Origin: Raphanus sativus
Taxonomy: Eukaryota > Streptophyta > Magnoliopsida > Brassicales > Brassicaceae
Assembly: GCF_000801105.2 (NCBI RefSeq)
Contig: NC_079512.1
Location: 29,591,848-29,655,847, forward strand
Length of the DNA stretch: 64,000 bases
Direction of reading: 5' to 3'
The notes under the pieces are model-generated. The model did no database searches, was not told the DNA's origin, and saw nothing but the letters and a program-made list of their open reading frames with translations. Both the position numbers and the translations under genes were made by a program. Within the stretch, counting starts at the first letter, position 1, and each line of letters begins with the position of its first letter. Below are positions 37,499 to 49,549 of the stretch, piece by piece.

Positions 37499-37577
37499 AG
37501 TTTAATATTCCGATACGAAACTGAACCAATTTGATTACGCAACATCAATATGAATGTCTTAACTTAACTACTGTATT

Positions 37578-40500
37578 CTAATTTTCTGTAACTTCCTCAA
37601 GGCAATCAAAGAAATGAGTGAGGTCCAATTTCTCCTTTCTGGTGTAGATAGTCTCTTTAGACCTGCCATCTCTTTGTGCTGCCATCTCGATAAGAAAGTA
37701 CAGCTTCTTGATTGGAATCTATGTGAGAAAACAAATTCACAAATATTAGTGATATATCAAAGTTACGAATTTTATTTACTAATAAAATATAATATGAGAT
37801 TGAGCCACTTACATCATTAAGGGCTTTGGAAGCTTCTTCCATATCATCATTTGAGAACACGTTTAGTTGCTCTAGCACCTGAAGCATGCAAAAGAGATTA
37901 GGTTGTTTTCATTTGCCATTTACATATTATTATACTTTGGCGTAAAATAAAAGTAAAATATAACGTCTTTTATTTAACTTGAATATGAATACTCTTGTTG
38001 AAAAAATTACCTTCTTGACATCCTCTGTCCTAAGTAAAGGAACAGAATATGTGACAGAAAAAGCTTTACGCAAACCAACAGCTTTCAAGAAAGTTATTTC
38101 ACTTGTTGTAGCAAGTATAAGAAGTTTGCTCCCCTGTAGACAAATCTACCATGTTAGTGACATGTTACTTTGTAACTTAAAGATTTAAACTTTTTCTTAT
38201 GTAATTGAGAAACAAACCTCTTTTGGAAGCCTGTTGAGATATATTAATAATGTTTGAAAGATCGTGTTTGAAAATCGTGGTCCAATTTCTGAGTATTCCA
38301 ACAACCTACAAATGTTAAAAACATTCAACTTGAGTTAAGAAACCAATCAGGTGTAGGATACAAAAAAATAATAGAAAATTTATGCACCACTGACCTTTCA
38401 ATATTGTCAAGGATAACAATACTTAATGGTGAATTGTATGCATCCTCAAAGACCTGTTCATTCACACCAAACACAAGTGTCACTAGACAACAATAGAGAA
38501 CAAAAATATACGAGTGTCAGGCTAGTACCTTAGCAATGCGCGCAGCTTTCGTGCTTTCCTGAAGACCAGCCATGGTCTCTGCTGAGACCTGAACAAACAA
38601 AAGAGGCAACATTTTTTTAAAGGTCCAAAAAAAAAAATAAATAAAGAACGAGCTTAATTACTTACTATTTTAACATATGGGAAGTTACTGTCTATGCCAA
38701 TGGTCGCAGCTAAAGCAGTTTTCCCACTGGCCAAGAAGCTTAAACATTAGAAATCACTAGCTTTGATAATCTACTTTTAAGATGAAGTATGGAAGGTACC
38801 TTCCACTAGGTCCCTCAAGAAGACAAGTGACTGGAGGACTTGTTTCGTTGGAAACTTGCTCAACAAGAAACATGATTCTTTGGTAGATGAGATTTTGCCG
38901 ATCACCACAGTCCACGAATCCCTTGGGTCTATAATACATGTCCAGCATTAGCCTATCAATATACAATATGCATGATGGGAGATTGTCTGAACATCACAAG
39001 AAATTTTACCTGCAATTTTGAAGGGCCTCAGGAGAGGCTCCAAATGCAGGCTTAACTTCACGTAATGCTTGAAGAAAATCCTCCATAGTAATTTTAATAT
39101 TCTCTTCATCCACTGGTTTGGAAAGATCTTCGATTTTCAGATGTCTGTTCAAAGCATATGATGTTGCACTTTTCACAACACCTTCAAGCTCAGCACCACT
39201 ATAGTTCTTCGTCTGAGCAGCTTTCCAAATAAAAAATAGGACAGATCATGTCAAGACACAGAATTTATACTAAAGTAATAATATCCCTGTCCTAACACAT
39301 AAGGCTTTGTTTTGTTAAAACATGCAGAGATCATACCAAGCTCTTGGAGATTAACATCAGGAGCAAGGAAAGAATTTTCCCTCATCGTTTTGGTATGAAT
39401 ATGAAGAATTTCTACACGTCCAGCTTCGTCAGGGAGGCCAATCTCAATATGAACTTCTAACCTTCCAGACCTGTAAGCATGCAAACCTCAAAACATTAGT
39501 CCACTAACTCAAAACCGAAAGCTAATATACATGCAAAAATATATAAGAAAGTCAGAATATAAACTACTTTAGGGTATAATAATTGGATTATATAAACGAA
39601 ATGAGGACACTACTAATTAGTAAAAAAAGGATGCATAGACCTTAGAAGAGCTTCATCAAGCATATCCTTCCGGTTTGTCATTCCAATAAGTAAGACATTG
39701 TTCAAGGCCTCCACGCCATCTATCTGGAAATTGACCAAGTGTTAGCCTTATCTTAAAAGACTAAACAAGTATCAGTAGCTTCATCGTTGTTGGCTAACCT
39801 TTGTCAGAAGCTGGTTGACAATACTGTCATGGACACCTGTACCATCGCTGCTTGATCCTCTTGACTGAAAATTTGTACAACTTAATTTGTTTTTTTAACT
39901 CAATAAACGAACATTGTTCACAAAATCACCATATGCTACGATTGATATTACATTCTACAAAACGTAACTGTCTTAAATTTGAATTGTCCAAATTTGACAA
40001 CAGCTTGAATAAAGCAGATTACCTTACAAATTGCATCGATTTCATCGAAAATAATGACATGGAGCTCACTATCATCACCTGAAAAGTTTAATAAGAGTGC
40101 CAAATTATCACATACTGGTGGTAAGAAAAGGAAAATAATAAAAGCACAAAGCAAGGGTAAACAGTTCTTTCACACCAAGGGTTCTCTGGTCATTCTCAGC
40201 ATCAGCAAACAGGTCTCTGACATTCTTTTCTGACTCACCCACAAACTTGCTTAGCACCTCAGGACCATTCACAATCTATCATGTACAAGAGAAGACAAAT
40301 GAAGGCTTTTAACACATGTATACTTGTTGAAGAAATCCAACAAAACAGCTCCATGAGGTAAGTGTGAAGTAGATCAGAACTATACCTTGGGCTCCTTTCC
40401 ATTTAGCATTTTTCCAATTTGGCGAGCCATCAAGGTCTTGCCAGTACCGGGGGGTCCAAAAAGAAGAACCCCTTTAACGTGCTTTGCCCCAAGTCTGCGA

Positions 40501-41808
40501 GAGATCAGAGGCATAAACTTCAAAGGGACACAAGTAACTGTCAAAAAAACTGCTTGAAGAAGGAATAAGAAGACCTGTTCCTGAGATGAGGAGGATATGT
40601 ACGATAAGCAAATGCTCTTCGGAATATTTCATCGAACTTTGCATTTAAGCCACCAATGCCCAGAGACCCAAGGTTGAACTCTTTTTCTTTAAATATTTTC
40701 CTAGTAGCAGCCTCTCGTTGGTTCATAATCTGTATATACCAAGTTCCACAAATCAGGTTTAAATTGATGGCATTGTCACAATCAAGAGATGAGACAACCA
40801 AAAGAGTTGATATGAAAACAGACCTTTATACCACTTGCGTTTGATGCTTCAAACACAAAATATGTATCGTTACAGATCATCCCTCTTTCGATACCATTTG
40901 TTTGGTTCCAATCAGCCTCTACAACCGCTCGGTCGACGGTAAGAATGTAATTAGTTCCATGAAACTCAAATGTAACTCTCTGTCCTACTGTGAAGACCTG
41001 CATATATATAAGCATGCATAGTTTCAATAAATCTTGATTTATTTCATATGCGTCTCTGTTTCATGCTTTTAGTGACATAGTTAGCATGACCTCAGAGTAT
41101 ACAAAAATCATCATACATTAGGAGACAGAAGACATAAAGACATACAGAGCAAGAGTCCAAAGCGTTTTTTACCTGATACATGAACTTCTTCTTGAGCTGG
41201 GTTGAAAGGACCACAGCATCAACCTGAAGAGTAATATCCATCATACATACATGTTCACAGATCACAAGAGCTGTAAAAAAATGAGTTACCTGTTCGGTTT
41301 TAGTACCCTTCTTCACAAATTCTAACTCAAGTGCTAGCAAAGCTAGGTCAAATTTTTCAGGAGGAACAAATCTACACGGACAGGGTTTAAGAATTAGAGA
41401 CCAACAAAAAAAAAAACAAAAAATAATCTGTGGGAGAGAATTACCTGGTGATGGTAACCATGTCATCAGCAGAAACTCTAGCATGTCTACGTTGAACAAG
41501 ATTAAGAGCAATAGTTCCATCTTGGATGCTCTCGTGTCCAGTATTCACTCAGTTAAGTTAACAAAAACTTTAAACAGACTACTCAATAAATAAAACAGAG
41601 GCGTGTAACGGAAAAAAGGATATGACAAGGACAAAGTGAAGACGTCAGCGACGTTGGCGAGGAAGAGATCGGAGCCAGGAACAGCGAACTGAGAGAGATC
41701 AGAGGGTGAGCAGTAGGCCAAGTTGGTGAAAGCTAAATGTGCCGCCGGCGTGGTGGTCACCTTCATGGTTATGACGACAGAAGATTGTGATCCGGACCGA
41801 TTCGCCAT
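37578..41808 (-). CDS. NSF: N-ethylmaleimide-sensitive factor (NSF) AAA+ ATPase, divergent copy, 21 exons, ~737 aa
   Basis: Hexameric ATPase that disassembles SNARE complexes after membrane fusion. Exons (minus): 41808-41627, 41528-41445, 41371-41290, 41223-41173, 40997-40824, 40729-40575, 40494-40386, 40275-40176, 40078-40023, 39864-39799, 39723-39641, 39470-39337, 39220-39010, 38928-38800, 38726-38666, 38588-38529, 38453-38395, 38305-38218, 38133-38011, 37878-37813, 37718-37578. The N domain reads about 1-210. D1 has Walker A GPPGTGKT (256-263) and Walker B IIFDEID. D2 has GPSGSGKT (535-542) and the NSF-type ILDNIERL. The exon 1/2 junction is uncertain: the only in-frame canonical splice removes about four residues that Arabidopsis NSF has. 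It differs from my memory of At4g04910 at many sites, including RSGR (Ser382) for RPGR after the second region of homology. It looks intact, not a pseudogene. Confidence 0.88.
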
Positions 41809-41960
41809 GGAAAACTTACCGAGTAAGGAAGAGTCTAAATATTTTCCCTTCGGACAATGGGATACTTGTGTCTTTTTTTTTAAAATTATAATCCCTAATA
41901 ATTTGTCAAGAAGCACAATAAAATAAAATAAAAATAGGTAACAGAATATTTAATCTTATT

Positions 41961-42010
41961 TAATAGGTAAGTTATTTTTTTTTTTGAAGATAAATAATAG
42001 GTAAGTTATT
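41961..42010. repeat. Micro-insertion: poly(T) between 16-bp direct repeats
   Basis: taataggtaagttatt occurs at 41961-41976 and 41995-42010. Between them are 18-19 bases: a T run followed by gaagataaa. On the minus strand this ends TTC plus poly(A), like the example in ARA1 intron 16. Confidence 0.75.
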
Positions 42011-42219
42011 ATACCTTTCTTTTTGTTGATTGGTCAATTACTTGTACATAATTATCCTTGAAGCTATAGTTGATCTTCATCACTTCATGGAATCTGTGGC
42101 CTAAACGTACAACCAGAAATATCTAGGAGACGTAAGTCAATATCACACGACAAATTAGTGATGTCTTAGGAAAAAAATCCTTTTATGTTCAATGAAAAAA
42201 ATGTAATCGAAAGTGAACA

Positions 42220-43747
42220 TCTATCTTATTAAAGGTGAAGTACAAATTCGGTGCGTTTGGATACTTGGATAAGATTAATAAAAAAAATTGGTGTGTTTGG
42301 TTATAGCTATAAAAAATGGAGTGTTTGGAAACTTGAATAGTAGTATCTATTAATTGTGTTTCCATATTTCACTTAGTTTAACAATTTAATTAATTATATT
42401 ACCTTAATAATAAATTACATCATTAATTATATTACCATAATAATAATAGTGCATATTTTTATTTATTAGTTAATCAATATTAACTTTGTGCCAATTATAA
42501 AATCAAAAATGCTAAATAATTAGGTTTTACATATGATTAAACATTTGGTTTATTTTATTTTACTAAAATATTTTTATTTTAGTTACAATCGGTGGAAAAT
42601 TACATACCCAAAAACATAGTTCAAAAATATGTTTTGTGAATAAAATAATAACTTAAATCAAAATACTTAAAATGTCCTATATTTATTGTCACTTAATTTT
42701 CCACTCCATATAATTATTTTACTTGATAAAAAAAACTCTTTCTATTTCACTTAATTTAGCAAAACACATAAAACAGTTTTTTATTAATTTATATAATCAT
42801 TTAGACATGAACATTATCTGTCTATTTAGGTACATGTTGTTATTTTCGGGTATCCTTTTTTTTTTTGGTAACCAAGTCCCGCTTGAATATTATAAACTTA
42901 TGTGTGGATTTTGAGTTGGATCATTCTAGATCTGGATGAATTCGGTTCTGATGTATAGGAACCTAAAAATATCTAAATAACCAATGTATCTAAAACGGGT
43001 TCGGATATTTGTAACAAAAATAACCATATAACCTGATTCAGTCCAGATCTTTTGAGTATCGTTAGTTACCAGATCTTTTGAATATCGATGTATAAAAATA
43101 TATTTCACGGGCCAATTTAACAAAATATTAATTGATTCAGTTGAAATAAATATATTTTAAAAAATTATATGAACTGAAAAAATCACTATAAGAGTACTTA
43201 CATTTGGATTCAAATCATTTTTTTAATAACAAACTACACAAATATGTTGATTTGTATACAAATTTAAATTACAATGTAAATATTTAATTGAACACAATTA
43301 ATACAGAAATATGTCACATTGTTTAAACAAAATATCAAAGTAAACAGTTGCGTTCTAAAATCATTTATTTTAACAACAAGCCAAATAAATATGTTGATTG
43401 GAGAAGGAATAGAATAAAGCCAGATAAATACATAGTTTACCAGAGACACTCTATATATCAAATTTATTATAAAAAAATTTTTACTAAGATAAATACATTC
43501 AATAATTACAAACAAATAATATATTTCATAAAAGTAAAAAATAATATCCGCGCTTCGATATGTTGATTGGAGAGGGAATAAAACAAAGTCAGAGAAACAC
43601 ATAGTTTACCAGAGACACTATGTGTGTCAAATTTATTATAAATAAAATTTTACTAAAATAAATATGTTCAATAATTACAAACAAATAATATATTTCATAA
43701 AAGTAAAAAATAATACCTGCGCTTTCGAAGCGCGGGTCAAAATCTAG
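42220..43747 (+). mobile_element. Non-autonomous Helitron, 1528 bp
   Basis: The 5' end TCTATCTTATTAAAGGTGAAG is preceded by A. The 3' end has the palindrome GCGCTTTCGAAGCGC followed by GGGTCAAAATCTAG and then T. A subterminal gtttggaaacttgaatagta motif (about 42323) links it to the nested Helitron at 36597-37242. Its 3' part contains a 169-base tandem duplication, listed separately. No coding capacity. Confidence 0.85.
43391..43728. repeat. 169-bp tandem duplication at the Helitron 3' end
   Basis: The block starting atgttgattggaga at 43391 repeats at 43560. Unit one ends in a partial terminus, TCCGCGCTTCGA, and unit two in the full CTGCGCTTTCGAAGCGCGGG terminus. The duplicated block therefore includes part of the Helitron end signal. 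A more decayed third copy may lie upstream (about 43217-43390). Confidence 0.85.
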
Positions 43748-44253
43748 TTTTTTTTTAAAACTGAAAAAATAAAAATATAGTAATACATATACAATAATGT
43801 TATTGGTTGCTGAGATCTTATAGATTTTTATTATATCCTAATCTTTTGAAATCAACTATTTTATATCAAATAATATTTTGCAAAAGTAAGTTATATAAAA
43901 AATTATAAATTATTTGTTCTCTGTAAATAGATTTTGGTTCATTTAATTTAGACACAGAAAAATATCTAACTTTAACAGTTATTCTATCAATATTTTTTAG
44001 AAAAATACCCTTTTGTATCAAATGGATCAAAAATATTCTTTGTGTCAAAAAATAAATTACAAATTATTTTAGTTTTAGTTATTATGATTTAAAACAAATA
44101 TTTTCTACGTTTTTGTTCACAAACTACAGTATAAGAGAAAAAAGATGATGGGATATGTTGTTTAATTTTATTTAAAAAACTATTATAAGATCAAAAGTTA
44201 GATGAATGTTAAATGAATATGTAAAAGAAGTATTGTGTAATATTGAAATGTGT

Positions 44254-44299
44254 AAATTACAGTGTTGAAGTTTCAAAAAAAAAAAATTACAGTGTTGAA
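44254..44299. repeat. Micro-insertion: poly(A) between 16-bp direct repeats
   Basis: aaattacagtgttgaa occurs at 44254-44269 and 44284-44299 with only gtttcaaaaaaaaa between. The insert reads TTTC plus poly(A) on the plus strand. Confidence 0.75.
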
Positions 44300-44748
44300 T
44301 AATTACAAGACTAAACCGTGTGTTAAGAGTTCTGTCCGAAAGCTGTAGTTGGTGAACACTAAAAAGTAAAAACATCTTAGATCAATTTAAAATTTCAAAT
44401 CGATATCTTACCACAAAATATTAAGTGTTAAAAATAGGAAAATTAGGAGTTAAAATGAACTATTTTCTATTTTTGATTTCTGACCTATGGTAATTCTTTC
44501 TTTTTTACCACATGACCTTTTTTTTTTGAACAGCTAACCACATAACATATGGTAACTCTATTTTAAGTATGCGTCTCTTGTCACAATTTGCTTTTTTATT
44601 CTGTTATCATAATAATCTTAAGATATAATAAGAAAAAGAAGGAAAAACATGAGAACGATCATAAGTGAAGTCATGGCGAATGTCGCTAAAGCACAAATGT
44701 CTTGGAACACAAAACTTTTGTTACAGGCTGTTGATCTCAAGATTCTGT

Positions 44749-47700
44749 TTATACAGCAGCTTTTACACTTTGTGGCGTTGTTGAAGCTGGACTTTCGACC
44801 TGAAAGTGAGAGAGATAAAAAGAGTTTGGTTACTTAGTTTTTTTGATATCTATGGATAAAGGGAACCGCAAATCTAAATCCTTGATATTTTTTTTTTCTT
44901 TACCTTAGCTGCTTTAAACAGTTCGTCTACAACTTCAGATAAAGTTGGATGTGCATGAACTGCAAGTTTTATGTCCTGCAACCACATCACAAAAGCCACA
45001 ATAATCACAATCTAAGGCTTAATGATGAAAACCAGGAACAGGTTATTAGTTTGCAGCAAGAAGATTCCTCCCCCTAACCTGAATGCGTGTTCCCAACGCG
45101 ATGGCGTTGGATGCTTCATGGATGAGATCAGCTGCATGCAACCCAAAGATATGAACTCCTAGGATTTCACCATTGTCAGGTCTGTATATCATCTGTGCAC
45201 ATAAAGAGAGCGTCTTCAGGGGTCAACTCCATGACTACAAAACAACTTTCTTTGAAAAAAATAAAATTCAAATTTGTTCTTCTCTTTACCTTAGCGAGTC
45301 CTTCACCCTCATTTTCGGCAAGAGCCTTTGTGTTTGCCTTGAAACTTGTCTTGGCAATACTTACTTTAAATCCCTCTTTCTCAGCTTTCTCTCTCGCTTG
45401 AGGCTGTGAATTGCATAAATGATTACTACCCACTACACAAAAAAAGCTTGCGGTTACATATCCACTAAAGTGTGTCTAGAGTTACCTCTGTCAATCCCAC
45501 CATGCTGATTTCAGGATGAGTAAAACAAGCGGCTGGGATGCTAAGATGATTCAGCACATGATCTCTACCTGTGACTTGCTCCACCACTACCCAACACCAA
45601 GTAGATGCACACAGAGTATACATTTTAAAAGGGGGAAAAAGACTTATGCATATGTAATGAAGTATTTAATAATCAACTTACCAGAAATTCCTTGGGCACT
45701 GGCTGCATGAGCAAGCATCAGCTTCCCATTGGCATCACCGATGCAGTACAAGTGCGGAACCTATCAACCAAGAATGTCTCGGTAAAGAACTGGTGGTAAG
45801 ACATAATAAGATGTGCATATATGAAAAGAACACTAACCAGCTTTCCATTTCCATCGATAACACGCATTCGCTCATCAACTGGTATAAAACCTCTCTGCGT
45901 GGCTACATTGATCTGTGTGGAAAACAAAGCGTGAAGGTTATTTCTTTCATAACAAAATAAACTCAGAGAAACCAAAAGTGTGAAAACATTTATTCATTAG
46001 AGGATGCAAGTTTGTTATCCTCTCTTACGTTTTCCAGGCCAAGACCATTGGTGAATGGGGCTCTTCCTGTAGCAATAAGAGCAGTGTCCACCTTGGAAAA
46101 GTAACATAAGGTCGTCACACTTTCAGCACAATCATCATTAATCTTTCCAGAAAAATAACTTTATAAAACCGTCAGAGGGTTCTTAAAACCTCTTTTTTAT
46201 ATGACATTTTGTTTACCTCCAAAGTATCCTTGTGTTCCTTGGTTTTAGCATCAATCAGCTCAATCATCACTGGTCTTCCATCTTTCGCTGGAGTGATCTG
46301 TAAAAGAAAAAACGAATGAAAGATCCGTAAACGTTACTGTATAAGAAAGAAATTATACGTAGAATGAGTGAGATACGCAAAAGCTTACTTTGCTTGCAAA
46401 CACTCCAGTATGATAGTCAATCTTTCTTGGATTTATCAGAACCCTTTGAGCCAGCTTACTGATCTCAGGATCAAATCCTGGCATCAGCTGATCCAGCGCC
46501 TCAATAAATGTTACCTGCACAGAATTTTTGTTACTATTTATAAAAAAACTTACACGAAAGCAACAAAGCAACAAACACTACTTGATCATAATAATGCAAA
46601 CAATCAGTACAAAATCAACATGCTACTACCTCACTTCCAAGGGCGGTGTAGACATCACTGAACTCAAGACCGATATAACCACTTCCTACTATCGCAATCC
46701 AGTCAGGAACAGACTCCAATTTCAATGCATGGTCACTTGTGATAACAGTCTTTCCTACAGAACCAAAAACATTAAGCAATTTTAAGTTGCTTGCTATACT
46801 AAAAGAGACGAAATGTTTTAGGTTTCGAGAGGCTCCTCCCCTCACATACCATCAACTTCGATTCCTTTAGGGACAAAAGGTACAGATCCAGTTGCAATGA
46901 TTATATCTTTGGCGGTAATAACATTGTCCTTTCCATATTTAACCTTTTGTGGCCCCTGAACAAGTCGAATAAAGAGTATTATGATATCATCTCTGAGTTA
47001 TCATCATTACCAAAAAAAAAAAGACAATAATATAACTGACCAGAACAGAGCCAAACCCTGTCAATATGTCAACACCAAGCGCCTTCATAGAATTGGTGAG
47101 ATTATTCCTAATTTTGGTAGCCAGGTTACTCGCATGGTCAGCCACACCCTGACGGTCATAACCGGCAGCTGAAACCTGTTATCCGCGAGGAGAACATATA
47201 GAATCAGATTGCTTCGCAGTTAAATCAAAATCAAACTTTTGATTTGAGCATCTACAATCATTTCATGAACTATTAAAAGACCAAAGGATCATATATGAGG
47301 CAACGTTCACCTGGAGACCAAAGGACTTCATGTGATGTTCGTTCTGAAGTTCCCTCATCCGACCACTAACAGCAAGAAGAGCTTTGGAAGGCACACATCC
47401 TCTGTTTACGCAAGTCCCTCCTACAACATCTCCTTCAATGATGGCTGTTTTGAGTCCCTATTTAAAAAAAAACACACCTTATCTTATTACAGAACTACTT
47501 AATCTATTACTTAATCTATTACAGAACTACTTACTCTATGACAGAACTACTTAATCTATTACAGAACTAATAGAAATGTTAAACCTTCTCGACTGCGTGC
47601 AATGCAGCTCCGTGGCCACCAACACCAGCTCCGATAATGACCAGATCATAATCGAAGGACTTATTCGAAGGAGCTCCATTGCCACTAGCAGCTGCGGAGA

Positions 47701-47887
47701 CTTCGATCCTTCTACTTTTGATCTGAAAACGGCAAGAGGTTAACTGCTTCGATGGAGAGAAACCAAACGCCTCCCGCCGGAGACCGCAGAACCGGAGATT
47801 CCTCGGAGCTGCATTTGATGAACAGAGCGGACGGTTGGGTGGAGTAAGAGAGGACTGTGAGAAGGAGAGAGAGAAAGCTGATTGCAT
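44749..47887 (-). CDS. LPD2: Plastid dihydrolipoamide dehydrogenase (LPD2-like), 15 exons, 563 aa
   Basis: E3 subunit of the plastid pyruvate dehydrogenase complex; FAD enzyme that reoxidises dihydrolipoamide with NAD+. Exons (minus): 47887-47585, 47457-47311, 47175-47041, 46955-46850, 46754-46630, 46514-46389, 46297-46217, 46091-46029, 45912-45838, 45760-45682, 45586-45486, 45403-45290, 45192-45079, 44975-44904, 44799-44749. Residues 1 to about 65 are a Ser/Arg-rich plastid transit peptide. The FAD motif GAGVGGHG starts at 86, the redox pair is GGTCVNRGC (C117/C122), the NAD motif is GSGYIGLE, and the C-terminal HPTLSE (His532/Glu537) is the catalytic dyad. Start chosen at MQSAFS, after a GA/CT-rich leader; an upstream in-frame ATG would add about 42 low-complexity residues. 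Matches At4g16155. Divergent from OEP16-2 with 432 bases between ATGs. Confidence 0.96.
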
Positions 47888-48319
47888 TGTTAGAGAGAGA
47901 GAGAGAGAGAGAGATCTGAAAAAAAATGGGAGTGACGGAGATGACAAGTTTAGCTCAGGACAGACAGAGACGAGCGGAGGCGGAGATATCAAAGATGGGA
48001 GGACACGTGGCACTTTGTCGTCTTTAAACCGGAGATTTAGAAAAACCCGGTTTTAGATCCTTGGCCCATTGGGCTTTTTTCTAATCGTTTGGAATTAGTA
48101 GATTATCTTTGTCCTTGTCTTTAGGAAGAAGAGACACGTTAGGAGTGAGAAGAGTGAAGAGTTCAAAGGTCAGACTCCGACGCGTGTGGAAAGAAGAACA
48201 CGTGTCGAGAGAGAGAGAGCAGGAAAGCTCTTTCTGTTCGGTTCCACATTCTTACTTTGTTGTGAAGAGAGGTGTTTTAACATAAAGAAAGAAAGAGAGA
48301 AACAAGAAAAAAGAAGAAA
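47888..48319. promoter_or_regulatory. Bidirectional LPD2/OEP16-2 promoter with ABRE and CE3-like elements
   Basis: The 432 bases between divergent start codons hold ACACGTGGC (48003-48011, a strong ABRE match), the reverse ABRE core ACACGTT (48134-48140), the CE3-like ACGCGTGTGG (48180-48189) and ACACGTGTC (48198-48206). ABREs with a CE3 partner are typical of ABA- and seed-responsive promoters, and Arabidopsis OEP16-2 is known as the seed-expressed, ABA-linked OEP16 form. That these sites drive OEP16-2 here is inference. A GA tract lies in the LPD2 leader (about 47892-47914). Confidence 0.6.
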
Positions 48320-49549
48320 ATGGAGAAGAGTGGAGGAAGAAAAGTGATGGATGAGATAAGAAGCTTTGAGAAGGCAAGCTTGTTCGATCTTGGCCATCCT
48401 CTTCTCAACCGCATCGCCGACTCCTTCGTCAAAGCCGCCGGTGTAAGTTCTATATGTTTTCAGATACGTGAAAATATACATGATATATATATATATTTGT
48501 ATGAGTAATTAAGATATGTCTAAATGGGATTTAAAATTATAATTATGAAGGTCGGAGCTTTGCAAGCTGTGTCGAGGGAAGCTTACTTTACAGTGGTCGA
48601 TGGTAATTCTCCCGCCACTTTCTTATTCAATGTAAAAGTTGTTAAAAAGTAACAGAAGAAGTGAAAATAAAACTTTCATTTGACGTAGGGACAGGTTTTG
48701 ACTCGAGCAGCATGGGTCCACCGTCTGAGGACACCGGCAGCAAGAAACATAGGTTCCCTAATCTCAGAGGTCCGTTTACTATCTCAGGCACTTGCAATTA
48801 CAATATGTACCGTATTTGTTAGAGTTGTTAATAGTATTTTTTCTTGCATTTTCAGGTGAAAACAACAGCAAATCTCTGGAGGCATTGGTGAGTTTTTTAA
48901 CTCAACGCTAATTTTTCTTTTCTCTTTTAAATGTATTTCTAATATTCGTCTTCAATGTATATACATATAATGTACGTGTATTATGTGCATGTGCCATATA
49001 GAAAGTTTGGTAAGAAGAAAATAAGTGTGGGTCATAGGCTTGTGAATTAGACTATAAGTTTACTAATGTCTAGTATGTGATTACCGTTTATATTGTCTGA
49101 TATTTAGGTGAAGAATACAGGAAAAGAATCTCTCCAATGGGGTCAGTTTATATCTCCAACTACTGTTGTAATTTAACATCAAATAGAGAGATTAGCTAGT
49201 GCTTTGATGTTGATCGATGTGATATGTTATGGTAGGGCTAGCAGCTGGATTATACTCTGGTATAACTTATGGTATGAAGGAGGCTCGTGGAGGAGCTCAT
49301 GATTGGGTGAGTCTAATCAACACTGTCATTTTACAAAACAAATTTTGTTACCATCATTGTACGATGCTCTTTACCTAATTTGTAACCATACATATACCGC
49401 AGAGAAACAGTGCAGTGGCTGGAGCATTGACAGGAGCGGCAATGGCTATGACAACCTCGGAGAGGACAAGCCATGAGCAAGTGGTTCAGTCTGCTCTTAC
49501 TGGAGCAGCCATTTCCACTGCTGCTAATCTCCTTTCCAGCGTTTTCTAG
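48320..49549 (+). CDS. OEP16-2: Outer plastid envelope protein OEP16-2 (OEP16-S-like), 7 exons, 179 aa
   Basis: Amino-acid-selective channel of the outer plastid envelope, PRAT/Tim17 superfamily; the -2 form is the seed-type isoform. Exons: 48320-48442, 48551-48602, 48689-48769, 48856-48887, 49108-49141, 49236-49306, 49403-49549. The protein starts MEKSGGRKVMDEIRSFEKAS. It has a polar Ser/Pro-rich loop between the first and second hydrophobic helices (SSSMGPPSEDTG) that distinguishes OEP16-2 from OEP16-1. Gly/Ala-rich helices follow (GLAAGLYSGITYGMKEARGG, AVAGALTGAAMAM, ALTGAAISTAANLL). Length fits the family (about 178 aa). Matches At4g16160 and its head-to-head arrangement with LPD2. Confidence 0.95.

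Larger units (their letters stand above)
29822..37577. other. 7.7-kb transposon-rich interval without an intact gene
   Basis: The right-hand side of the endosulfine-like promoter lies at 29822 to about 30100. From 30.9 kb onwards the DNA looks like decayed retroelement. The chimeric LINE insertion (32246-32661) and nested Helitrons (33.0-37.5 kb) follow. In Arabidopsis, as I recall, CAMTA5 (At4g16150) lies in this interval; I see no CAMTA-like frame here. Confidence 0.55.
41809..44748. other. NSF promoter, Helitron, and LPD2 3' flank
   Basis: NSF 5' region is nearest 41809. Contents named separately are two micro-insertions (41961-42010, 44254-44299) and a Helitron (42220-43747). A weaker example of the same micro-insertion pattern lies at 44507-44546. 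No gene is supported. Confidence 0.5.

Noticed and set aside
30000..37500. Search for CAMTA5 exons
   Set aside because: I looked for CG-1, ankyrin or IQ-like readings on both strands and saw none. The interval looks like mobile DNA only.
44507..44546. Further micro-insertion (accacatgac / accacataac around a T run)
   Set aside because: The repeat is only about 10 bases with a mismatch, too weak to count with the others.
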